Shown: positions 8,352-15,912 of the stretch, piece after piece
How positions within the stretch are numbered: the stretch's first letter is position 1
Layout: each line of letters starts with the position of its first letter
NCBI GenBank assembly: GCA_009380005.1
Contig: WHSQ01000018.1
Span: forward strand, 1-50,037
Reading direction: 5' to 3'
Origin: Actinomycetota bacterium
GTDB taxonomy: Bacteria > Actinomycetota > CADDZG01 > WHSQ01
DNA: 50,037 nt
Translations under genes and position numbers: made by a program
Notes under the pieces: generated by a model
What the model was told of the DNA's origin: nothing
What the model saw: the letters and a program-made list of their open reading frames with translations, nothing else
Databases searched by the model: none

Positions 8352-9968
8352 ATGGCTGAACCCGTACACGGCGGACTCGTCGTCACTCGAACGCTCACGG
8401 CGCTCGGCGTGGATCATCTCTTCACGCTGACGGGCGGCCACATCTTCCCGATCCTGGACGGGGCCCATCAGGACGGACTCCGCATCGTCGATGTTCGGCA
8501 CGAGCAAACGGCGGCATTCGCTGCCGAGGGCTGGGCGCGCCTCACCCGCAAGCTCGGCGTCTGTGCCGTCACGGCGGGCCCGGGCGTCACGAATGCGCTG
8601 AGCGCCCTCGCCCAGGCCTCCTTCAACCGGGCCCCCGTTCTCGCGTTGGCCGGCAGGGCCCCCGCGTTCCGCTGGGGGCAGGGGTCGCTCCAGGAGATCG
8701 ACCATGTCCCGTTCGTGCAGCCCCTGGCGGAGGCCAGGAGCGTGCTCGATACGGGCTCGGTCGGCAAGGAGGTGGTCGAGGCTGCTTACCGCGCCCTGAC
8801 GCCGCCGCGGGGCCCCCAGTTCCTCGACGTGCCGCTGGACGTCCTGTTCAACGTGGCCGAGGCCGAGGTCGAGGTACCGACGTTCGATGCCGCGTCGTTA
8901 GATGCAACCGCCGAGACCGCGGCCGGATCGGTCGCCGAGCTCATCACGGTCTCCGAGCGGCCCGTCCTGATGGCGGGTTCGAACGTGTGGCTGGATGGGG
9001 GCGAGGACCCGCTGCGGGCGCTCGCGGAGAAGGCGGGTCTCGCGGTCTTCATGAACGGCCAGGGGAGGGGTTGCCTCCCGGCGGATCATCCGAACGCGTT
9101 CTCCCGTAGCCGTTCGCACGCTCTGAAGAACGCCGACCTGGTCGTGGTCGTGGGCACACCGCTGGACTTCCGTCTCGGCTTCGGAGACTTCGGCGACGCC
9201 AAGGTCGTGCACATCGATTCGGCCCCCACTGCCGAGCACGTCGAGCTGGCCACCGAAGGGATCTTCGGACTGACCGGCGCGGTCCTGGACGTGATCGCAG
9301 GCGCCATCTCGAAGGCTCCCGATACCTCGGCGTGGCTGGAAACGTTGCGACGGATCGAGATCGAAAAGAGCGAGGCCGCACGCGCGGAGCTGGCATCCGA
9401 CTCCAGCCCGATCCATCCCATGCGGATCTACGGCGACCTCGGGAAGCTCTTGGATCGCGACGCGATCGTGATCTGCGACGGCGGCGACTTCGCTTCCTAC
9501 GCGGGGCGCGAGATAGCGTCGTACGAGGGCGGATCGTGGCTCGACCCGGGACCCTATGGGTGTCTGGGCTGTGGATTCGGTTACGCGATGGCCGCACGGT
9601 CCGCGTACCCGGATCGTCAGATCGCGCTCTTGCTGGGAGATGGAGCGCTGGGCTTCGACGGGATGGAGATGGAGACGTTGGCTCGTCTCGGTCTGCCGGT
9701 CGTGTGCCTGGTCGGCAACAACGGCATCTGGGGCCTGGAGAAGCACCCGATGCGGGGTATCTACGGATACGACGTCGCCGCGGAACTGCAACCGGCCTTG
9801 CGCTACGACACCGTGATGGAGGCCCTCGGAGGGAAGGGCGAAACCATCACCGCTCCCAACGAGATAGGTCCCGCCCTGAAGCGTGCGTTCGCGTCGGGCG
9901 AGCCCTACCTCGTGAACGTCCTAACCGATCCCGAGATCGCCTACCCTCGCTCGGCGAACCTCGCGTAG
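8352..9968 (+). CDS. Thiamine diphosphate-dependent enzyme of the acetolactate synthase family
   Basis: A 538-residue three-domain enzyme of the POX/AHAS family: an N-terminal pyrimidine domain with catalytic glutamate in VRHEQTAAFAAEGWAR (about residue 50), a central Rossmann-like domain (AGSNVWLDGG), and a C-terminal PP domain with GDGALGFDGMEMET and VGNNGIWGLEKH. Acetolactate synthase large-subunit-like proteins and oxalyl-CoA decarboxylases share this layout. No ilvN or ilvC neighbours are present, so a role in valine synthesis is not supported; the substrate is open. Its TAG overlaps the GTG of tldD by one base. Confidence 0.85.
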   Translation: MAEPVHGGLVVTRTLTALGVDHLFTLTGGHIFPILDGAHQDGLRIVDVRHEQTAAFAAEGWARLTRKLGVCAVTAGPGVTNALSALAQASFNRAPVLALAGRAPAFRWGQGSLQEIDHVPFVQPLAEARSVLDTGSVGKEVVEAAYRALTPPRGPQFLDVPLDVLFNVAEAEVEVPTFDAASLDATAETAAGSVAELITVSERPVLMAGSNVWLDGGEDPLRALAEKAGLAVFMNGQGRGCLPADHPNAFSRSRSHALKNADLVVVVGTPLDFRLGFGDFGDAKVVHIDSAPTAEHVELATEGIFGLTGAVLDVIAGAISKAPDTSAWLETLRRIEIEKSEAARAELASDSSPIHPMRIYGDLGKLLDRDAIVICDGGDFASYAGREIASYEGGSWLDPGPYGCLGCGFGYAMAARSAYPDRQIALLLGDGALGFDGMEMETLARLGLPVVCLVGNNGIWGLEKHPMRGIYGYDVAAELQPALRYDTVMEALGGKGETITAPNEIGPALKRAFASGEPYLVNVLTDPEIAYPRSANLA

Positions 9969-11431
9969 TGCCCGACGTCGACATACGGGAATACCTCTTC
10001 ACGGCACTCGAGGCCGCCTCGGATTCGGGAGCGACGTACGTGGACGTGCGGGAGGTATCCACCGAGTCGCAGGCCCTGGCGACGAGGGGATCCGCCATCG
10101 AGGCCGTCGATCACAGCGAGAGCGTGGGGTATGGGGTGCGCGTAGTGGTCGGCGGAGCGTGGGGTTACGCGGCTTCGGCCCGTACCGGGGACGATCGAAC
10201 CGCCGTCGACGTAGCCCGACGGGCCGTCGCGGTGGCGAGAGCGAGTGCCACCGCCCTCAACCAGCCGGTCGAGCTCGTCCCCGAGCCGGGACACGTAGAC
10301 GAGTGGTCCACGCCCATCGAGCGAGACCCTTTCGATGTGTCGCTCGAAGACAAGCTTCAGCTCCTCCTAGCCCTCAGCGAGCCGCTCGAGAGCTCGCCGG
10401 ACATCCGGGCGGGCAAGGCGACGATGGACCTGATCCGTTCTCGTACGACGTTCGCCTCCACCGAGGGGGCCCGGATAGTTCAGACGATCTTGCACTCGGG
10501 GGCGGGTATGGAGGCGACGGCCATCGCGGACGGAGACGCTCAGAGCCGCTCCTTCCCCGGCTCGTTCCGAGGACATCTCGCTGCAGGCGGCTTCGAGGTC
10601 ATCGAGGCGATGCGTTTGGGCGACAACGTCGAACGCGTTGCGGCCGAGGCAGCAGCGCTCTTGACCGCGCCGGAGTGCCCGAGCGGCCGGTTCGACCTGG
10701 TCCTCGACGGACACCAGGTGATGCTCCAGGTGCACGAGTCGGTCGGTCATCCCACGGAGCTCGACCGCGTGCTGGGGATGGAGGCCGCGTACGCCGGCAC
10801 CTCGTGGGTGTCGGTTCCCGACCTCGGCAACGTCCGGTACGGATCGGAGCACGTAAACATCACGGCCGACGGCACTATCCCGGGTGGCCTCGGAACGATC
10901 CGCTACGACGACGAGGGCGTAGAGGTGCAGCGGCTGGATCTCATCCGTGACGGGATCCTCGTGGGCATGCAATCGTCGCGCGAGACGGCTGCTGCCTTAG
11001 GCGCCGACCGTTCCAACGGGACGATGCGCGCCGACGGCTGGGAGAACTTCCCGCTGATCCGCATGACCAACATCAACCTGCTGCCGGGCGAAGGTTCGCT
11101 CGAGGATCTGATAGCAGATGTCGACGACGGCATGTACATGGCGACGAACAAGTCGTGGTCCATCGATGACAAGCGGAAGAACTTCCAGTTCGGTTGCGAG
11201 ATCGCGTGGCAGATCAAGAACGGCAAGCTTGGTCGCATCTACAAGAACCCCCGCTACACGGGGATCACGCAAGACTTCTGGAACTCTTGTGACGGCGTTG
11301 CCGGCGAACGCGAGTGGTACCTGTGGGGAACGCCGAACTGTGGCAAGGGCCAGCCCGGCCAGGTGATGCGCGTGGGACACGGGACGTCACCCGCACGGTT
11401 CCGCGGAGCCTCTGTCGGGATCGGCGAGTGA
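9968..11431 (+). CDS. tldD: TldD family metalloprotease
   Basis: A 487-residue protein homologous to TldD, the catalytic half of the TldD/TldE heterodimer that degrades unfolded peptides and trims ribosomally made peptides. The zinc motif HExxxH is intact at H256-E257 and H261 (HESVGHPTE), followed by the typical DEGV region and GCEIAWQIKNGK near the C-terminus. The frame is open well upstream, but GTG 9968 overlaps the previous gene's TAG and gives the expected start. The partner gene tldE follows with a 4-base overlap. Confidence 0.93.
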   Translation: MPDVDIREYLFTALEAASDSGATYVDVREVSTESQALATRGSAIEAVDHSESVGYGVRVVVGGAWGYAASARTGDDRTAVDVARRAVAVARASATALNQPVELVPEPGHVDEWSTPIERDPFDVSLEDKLQLLLALSEPLESSPDIRAGKATMDLIRSRTTFASTEGARIVQTILHSGAGMEATAIADGDAQSRSFPGSFRGHLAAGGFEVIEAMRLGDNVERVAAEAAALLTAPECPSGRFDLVLDGHQVMLQVHESVGHPTELDRVLGMEAAYAGTSWVSVPDLGNVRYGSEHVNITADGTIPGGLGTIRYDDEGVEVQRLDLIRDGILVGMQSSRETAAALGADRSNGTMRADGWENFPLIRMTNINLLPGEGSLEDLIADVDDGMYMATNKSWSIDDKRKNFQFGCEIAWQIKNGKLGRIYKNPRYTGITQDFWNSCDGVAGEREWYLWGTPNCGKGQPGQVMRVGHGTSPARFRGASVGIGE

Positions 11432-12786
11432 CGGAGGGGCAGGTGACGGAGGGGCTCGAAGGCGAGGCCCGCCGCGCGATCCGATCCGTGTTGGAGAACG
11501 CGCCGGCCGACGGCGTCGAGATCGTCTCGGTCTCATCCGATACGGGCCTGACGCGGTTCGCTAACTCCCAGATCATCCAGAACACCGTCCGCCAGGAAGT
11601 ACGGGTTTACGTGCGAGTCGTCGTCGGAGACCGGTGGGCCACGGCCACCACGAACCAGCTCGACGAGTCGCACCTCCGCGCGGCCCTCGACGGCGCGATC
11701 GCCGCGGCCAAGGTGTCGCCGCCGGACCCCGAGTTCCCCGGCTTGGCCGTTCCCGACGACGTCGGCCGGCCGCGACCGTTGCGTCGTTTCGATCAGGCGG
11801 TGGCTGCGTGCGACCCGGAGGGACGGGCGTCACGCGTCCGAGAGATGTTGAAGGCCGTCGGCCACCACAACTGCGCGGGCTACATCGAGACCCTCGCCGG
11901 GGCCATGACGATCGTGTCGACGACCGGCGTCGACTGCAGCGACGCGTACACGCGCGGCGCCATCCAATGCTTGGTCGACACGGGGAACGGAACGGGGTGG
12001 GGCGAGAGCTACTCGCACGCGCTGGATGAGATCGACGGTGTGAAGGCGGCTCGTGCGGCAGCAGCCAAGGCGGAGGCCTCCAACGATCCGGGCGACGCCG
12101 ATCCGGGGATCTACGAGGTCGTTCTCGAGGCCTCGGCGGTCGCGACGATGCTGGAGTACCTATCGTGGGTCGGGTTCGGAGCCAAGTCCATGATCGAGGG
12201 GGAGAGCTTCTTCACGGAGCGCAAGGGTCGGCGAGTGGCGATCCCGGCCGTCACCGTCCTCGACGACGCGACCGACTCACGTTCGATCGGCGTCGGATTC
12301 GACCTCGAAGGAGTCCCCAAGCAGACGGTCGCGGTGATCGATGGCGGCTGGGCGAGCCAACCGGTGACCGATCTGCGCACGGCCCGGCAGCTAGGCACGA
12401 CTTCAACCGGACATTCGACCGGCTCGGTGGAGTTCGGACCGTACGCGGCGAACGTCGTGATGAGCGGCGGCGACCATTCGTTGGAGGATCTCGTCGCAGC
12501 GGTGCCCGACGGGATCCTCGTCACGCGCTTCCATTACGTGAACGTTCTCGACCGGCCGGAGACGCTGTTGACCGGTATGACACGGGATGGCACCTTCCGC
12601 ATCCGCAATGGTGAGGTAGCCGAGGCGGTGAATAACTTCCGGTTCGTCCAGAGCGCGCTGGGAGCGCTTTCCGCCGTGAGGGGGATCGGCGACGACGCCA
12701 GGGCTTTCTCGGAGGCCTACGGGTCCTTCGTGGCCCCCAGCCTCCACATCGGTGAGTTCCACTTCGCATCCCGGACCTCGCACTGA
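11428..12786 (+). CDS. tldE: TldE/PmbA family peptidase subunit
   Basis: A 452-residue TldE/PmbA homologue lacking the HExxxH motif, as expected for the non-catalytic partner of TldD. Features include TRFANSQIIQN near the N-terminus and GFDLEGVPKQ and TSTGHSTGS in the C-terminal half. GTG 11428 overlaps the tldD TGA; another in-frame GTG lies at 11443. Coupled expression with tldD supports the heterodimer. No candidate precursor peptide is evident next to it, so a role in peptide maturation is not claimed. Confidence 0.92.
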   Translation: MTEGQVTEGLEGEARRAIRSVLENAPADGVEIVSVSSDTGLTRFANSQIIQNTVRQEVRVYVRVVVGDRWATATTNQLDESHLRAALDGAIAAAKVSPPDPEFPGLAVPDDVGRPRPLRRFDQAVAACDPEGRASRVREMLKAVGHHNCAGYIETLAGAMTIVSTTGVDCSDAYTRGAIQCLVDTGNGTGWGESYSHALDEIDGVKAARAAAAKAEASNDPGDADPGIYEVVLEASAVATMLEYLSWVGFGAKSMIEGESFFTERKGRRVAIPAVTVLDDATDSRSIGVGFDLEGVPKQTVAVIDGGWASQPVTDLRTARQLGTTSTGHSTGSVEFGPYAANVVMSGGDHSLEDLVAAVPDGILVTRFHYVNVLDRPETLLTGMTRDGTFRIRNGEVAEAVNNFRFVQSALGALSAVRGIGDDARAFSEAYGSFVAPSLHIGEFHFASRTSH

Positions 12787-12983
12787 TGCAGGCCCATCAG
12801 CTCTGGCACCTGGTGGTGCTGGGAGTCACGCTGCTCGCGGCCGCCGCGCTCGCGATCCTCGTGCTCGCCCCGCTGGTATTCGACGGCACTCCTCCGGATC
12901 TCGCCCGCCGCCGGCCCCTCCTGCTCGGTTTGATAGCGCTGGCCGCCCTGCTGCTCGCCGCGGAGTGGCTCTTCGCCCATTGA
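12786..12983 (+). CDS. Small two-helix membrane protein, unknown function
   Basis: A 65-residue protein made almost entirely of two hydrophobic segments (about 9-32 and 43-62) joined by a short loop with ARRRP, which suggests a cytoplasmic loop and a hairpin topology. Its ATG shares the A of the tldE TGA (TGATG), so it is translationally coupled. I recognise no family. Confidence 0.7.
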   Translation: MQAHQLWHLVVLGVTLLAAAALAILVLAPLVFDGTPPDLARRRPLLLGLIALAALLLAAEWLFAH

Positions 12984-13077
12984 CGTGGTCGGACGGGAAT
13001 GCTCGCCATGGCGCCCCCGTTCCCTATACTTAGGCGTACCAGGAGGCGTCTTCGCCCCATGAAGGAGGAAAGCTGTA

Positions 13078-13467
13078 GTGACCACACCCACAGAGGCAAC
13101 CACCACCGCTCCGCCTGAGACGATCTCGATCACGGCCTCGGCTGCTGCCAAGGTCACCGAGCTCCTCGATCGAGAGATCTCCGCCGCTCCCGAGGAGCAC
13201 GAGGGCAAGGACTACTCGCTCCGCGTCGCGGTCCAGCCCGGCGGCTGTGCCGGACTCCGCTACGCCCTGTACTTCGACGACCGGCAGCTGGACGACGACT
13301 TCGTCGAGCGCTTCAACGGCGTCGAGGTACGCATGGACAAGATGAGCGCTCCGTACCTACGGGGAGCCGAGATCGACTACGTGGACGGCCTGCAGCAGTC
13401 CGGTTTCACCATCAACAATCCCAACGCCAAGGGCTCGTGTGCCTGCGGCGATTCGGCTCACTTCTAG
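13078..13467 (+). CDS. erpA: A-type iron-sulfur cluster carrier (ErpA/IscA family)
   Basis: A 129-residue HesB/IscA-fold protein that receives and delivers Fe-S clusters to client enzymes. The three conserved cysteines are C57 (GGCAGLRY) and C121/C123 (GSCACGDS). The N-terminus has about 15 extra Thr/Pro-rich residues before the domain. GTG 13078 follows GAAGGAGG; a TATACT at 13025-13030 about 50 bases upstream could be its -10 element, so it may have its own promoter. Client proteins in this window would include lipA, korB and the ferredoxin. Confidence 0.93.
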   Translation: MTTPTEATTTAPPETISITASAAAKVTELLDREISAAPEEHEGKDYSLRVAVQPGGCAGLRYALYFDDRQLDDDFVERFNGVEVRMDKMSAPYLRGAEIDYVDGLQQSGFTINNPNAKGSCACGDSAHF

Positions 13468-13512
13468 GCCGACGGCCTAGACCATCGGGACCCGCCTGAA
13501 GGGCGGGTCCTT
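13464..13512 (+). terminator. Tandem hairpins ending the erpA transcript
   Basis: Two hairpins in series: CTAGGCC (13464-13470)/GGCCTAG (13474-13480) overlapping the erpA stop, then GGACCCGCC (13488-13496)/GGCGGGTCC (13502-13510) with loop TGAAG followed by TT. The second is a strong 9-bp GC stem and a likely terminator separating erpA from the SAM-regulated operon. Confidence 0.65.
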
Positions 13513-13565
13513 ATGCGTGTACCCCCTTTCCGCACGCGTGGCTCGGCAGCGGCTAGGATTGGGCT

Positions 13566-13656
13566 GCTCATCGAGAGCGGAGGAGGGTCCGGCCCGTCGA
13601 TCCCGCCGCAACCACCGGATCACCACCCGGCAGGTGCGAACCCCGGACGGATGAGC
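13566..13656 (+). promoter_or_regulatory. SAM-I (S-box) riboswitch aptamer
   Basis: The conserved S-box core is readable: P1 GCTCATC (13566-13572) pairs perfectly with GATGAGC (13650-13656); GAGAGC with GGAGG and GGG follows, then GGCCCG, a CCGCCGCAACCA segment, and the diagnostic GGTGC-GAA-CCCC. It lies just upstream of two MetE-half genes, the classic S-box target class. High S-adenosylmethionine should stabilise P1 and release the downstream terminator. Identification is from consensus memory; the downstream terminator/antiterminator pair supports it strongly. Confidence 0.92.
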
Positions 13657-13671
13657 GGCTTCGAGCTCCGA

Positions 13672-13700
13672 GCCTCCGCCGTCCGGGCGTGAGGCTTTTT
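13672..13700 (+). terminator. Riboswitch-controlled intrinsic terminator with antiterminator partner
   Basis: GCCTC-CGCC (13672-13680) pairs with GGCG-T-GAGGC (13686-13695), one bulged T, followed by TTTTT (13696-13700): an intrinsic terminator. CCGTCCGGG at 13679-13687, inside this hairpin, is exactly complementary over 9 bases to CCCGGACGG at 13642-13650 in the 3' part of the aptamer. The two foldings exclude one another, giving a transcriptional OFF switch at high SAM. Confidence 0.88.
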
Positions 13701-13731
13701 CATATGCAGCGTCGTGAGGAGGAGGTAGCGA

Positions 13732-14706
13732 GTGGCGATCCGAACTACGTCCGCAGGGGCGTACCCCAAGCCCCCGGACGAGGGCCAGACGTTCGTGCTG
13801 CGCAAGACCTTGCAGGCGATGGACCGCGGCGAGGCGACTGCAGAAGACGTTCAAAGGGCGGTCGAGGACCTCGGCCGGCAGATGATCGAGGAGCAGGAGA
13901 AGACGGGCGTCGATCTCGTGACCCACGGTCATCCCGGTTGGGAAGACATCCTCACCCCGTTCGCTCGCCACATCGGCGGTTTCGAGATCGGTGGCCTGCT
14001 GCGTTGGTTCGACAACAACGTCTATTACCGGCGGCCCGTATCGGTTGGACGCATCGAGTGGCGCGGGCCTTCGTCCGTGGATGCGTTCAAGTCCGCCGAC
14101 TCGGTCGCTACGAAGCCGGTCAAGGCGGTCATCCCGGGCCCGATCACGTTCGCCCGGCTCTCCATCGACGAGTACTACAGCGACCACGACAAGTTCGTCG
14201 GGGCGATCGCCAAGGTGCTCGCCCAGGAGGCGTTCGAGCTGGAGGCGTCGGGCGCGGAGGTGATCCAGATCGACGAACCGGCCCTGCTCGACGCGCCGGA
14301 GGATCTCGCCCTGGCGCGTGAGGCTGTCGGGACCGTTACCGGCGAGCTGAATTCGGCTACGACGATCCTCGCCACCTACTTCGGGGACGCGAAGCGGCTG
14401 GGGGCCGAGCTGTTCGATCTCCCGGTCGATGGGTTCGCCCTGGACTTCGTCGCCGGCCCCGACAACTTCGAGCTCGTCAAGCAGTTCCCGAAGGACAAGA
14501 TCCTTCAGGCCGGCATCGTCGATGCTCGCAACACCAAGCTCGAGCCCGTGGAGGACATCGTCGACCTGGCGCAGAGGCTGTTGGAGAGCGTGGACGCCGA
14601 TCGGCTGTGGCTCGCGCCCTCCGCTTCGCTGGAGTTCCTTCCCCGCGAGAAGGCTCGTGCGAAGCTCGAGAGATTGACCGAAGCAGCCGGGGAGGTGGGA
14701 GCGTGA
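13732..14706 (+). CDS. MetE N-terminal-domain-like protein (stand-alone)
   Basis: A 324-residue (beta-alpha)8 protein of the methionine synthase/uroporphyrinogen decarboxylase superfamily. It resembles the N-terminal half of cobalamin-independent MetE: LATYFGDA, DGFALDFVAGPDN, AGIVDARNTKLEP and WLAPSASLEFLP fit that domain, and the catalytic zinc ligands are absent, as in the MetE N-half. In MetE this half contributes to binding the folate substrate. Starts at GTG 13732 after GAGGAGGAGGT. The zinc-containing half is encoded next with a one-base overlap, and both are under the SAM-I switch, so together they look like a split methionine synthase. Confidence 0.8.
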   Translation: MAIRTTSAGAYPKPPDEGQTFVLRKTLQAMDRGEATAEDVQRAVEDLGRQMIEEQEKTGVDLVTHGHPGWEDILTPFARHIGGFEIGGLLRWFDNNVYYRRPVSVGRIEWRGPSSVDAFKSADSVATKPVKAVIPGPITFARLSIDEYYSDHDKFVGAIAKVLAQEAFELEASGAEVIQIDEPALLDAPEDLALAREAVGTVTGELNSATTILATYFGDAKRLGAELFDLPVDGFALDFVAGPDNFELVKQFPKDKILQAGIVDARNTKLEPVEDIVDLAQRLLESVDADRLWLAPSASLEFLPREKARAKLERLTEAAGEVGA

Positions 14707-15698
14707 TGGCGGAACTTCACAAGCCGGATCTTCCGGGAGCGGGCCTCTGGACGACCTCGGTCGGCAGCTTCCCGAAGCCCGACTACATCATCAAGGCGCG
14801 TAGCCGGTTCGCGCGCAAGGAGATCAGCCGCGAAGAGCTGCGGGAACTCGAGAAGAAGGCCACGAAGGACTGGATCGACTTCCAGGAGTCGATCGGTACC
14901 GATCTGTTGGTCGACGGCGAGATGTACCGCGGCGACATGGTCGCCTACTTCGCCGAGGAGATGCCCGGGCTCGAGATGGGCGGTCTGGTTCGATCGTACG
15001 GCAACCGGTACTACCGGAAGCCCATAGCGACGGGGCCAGTCGGACGTGACGAACCGATCACCGTCGAATGGTGGAAGTACGCGCAGTCGCTGACGGACCG
15101 CCCCGTCAAGGGCATGCTTACCGGGCCCTACACGATCTGTGACTGGTCCTTCAACGAGCACTACGAGTCACGTCGCGACTTCGTGCTGGACCTTGCGAAG
15201 GCGATCCGCGACGAAGCGCTCGATCTGGAGCGTGCCGGCTGCAAGTACATCCAGATCGACGAGCCGGCAGCCTCCACCCGGATGGACGAGCTCGACCTCG
15301 TGACGGAGGCGATGGACATCGTTACCGAGCCGCTCACGGTGCACACGCTGACACACATCTGCTACGGCGACTTCCACCACGCCTACCCGAAGATGCTGGA
15401 CATACCGGTCGATCAGATCGACCTTGAGTTCGCCAACTCGGAGTACACGCTTCTGGAGGAGTTCGGTGAGCATCCCTTCACCAAGTACATCGGTCTCGGC
15501 GTCACCGACGTCCATTCACACCTGCTCGAGCTCGTCGACGACATCGCCGACGGGATCCGCAAGGTGATGAAGTACATCCCGCCCGAGAGGATCTTCGTCG
15601 ATCCCGACTGCGGCCTCAAGACCCGCTCGATCGACGAGGCCAAGGCCAAGCTCACCAACATCGCCAAGGCGGTAGAGATAGTCAGATCCGAGCTCTAG
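14706..15698 (+). CDS. Methionine synthase, MetE C-terminal catalytic-domain type
   Basis: A 330-residue zinc methyltransferase related to the catalytic C-half of MetE and to core-MetE/Mes enzymes. All zinc ligands are visible: H217 and C219 (THICYGDF), E241 (DLEFANS) and C302 (DPDCGLKTR). IDEPA around 184-188 is also family-typical. It should methylate homocysteine to methionine; the methyl donor (folate or a corrinoid protein) cannot be read. ATG 14706 uses the A of the preceding TGA; GTG 14703 is an alternative. A small hairpin TTCTTC (15743-15748)/GAAGAA (15753-15758) lies downstream without a T run. Confidence 0.88.
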   Translation: MAELHKPDLPGAGLWTTSVGSFPKPDYIIKARSRFARKEISREELRELEKKATKDWIDFQESIGTDLLVDGEMYRGDMVAYFAEEMPGLEMGGLVRSYGNRYYRKPIATGPVGRDEPITVEWWKYAQSLTDRPVKGMLTGPYTICDWSFNEHYESRRDFVLDLAKAIRDEALDLERAGCKYIQIDEPAASTRMDELDLVTEAMDIVTEPLTVHTLTHICYGDFHHAYPKMLDIPVDQIDLEFANSEYTLLEEFGEHPFTKYIGLGVTDVHSHLLELVDDIADGIRKVMKYIPPERIFVDPDCGLKTRSIDEAKAKLTNIAKAVEIVRSEL

Positions 15699-15824
15699 GA
15701 GCCACGGAGGCGCCCTGTTGCGGTCGGAACCATGTCTGATCTTTCTTCTCTAGAAGAACCGCATCCACAGCACGTGGGGCGACTCGGCGCCGTCGTCTGA
15801 TAATCGGTAGGCTGCAGCCACAAG

Positions 15825-15908
15825 ACAGGGGAGCCCGGTTGGGCTGAGAGGGCGACGGAGGTCGCCGACCCTTTGAACCTGATCCGGTTAACACCGGCGG
15901 AGGGAGGA
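15825..15908 (+). promoter_or_regulatory. TPP (THI-box) riboswitch
   Basis: The THI-box core is clear: GGGGAGCCC near 15828-15836, GGGCTGAGAGGG at 15841-15852, then ACCCTTTGAACCTGAT, CCGGTTAACACCGG and GCGGAGGGA ending near 15905. The 3' strand of the aptamer contains AGGGAGGA (15901-15908), which is also the ribosome binding site of the GTG at 15913, so thiamine diphosphate would hide it and block translation directly. Confidence 0.95.
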
Positions 15909-15912
15909 CCAC

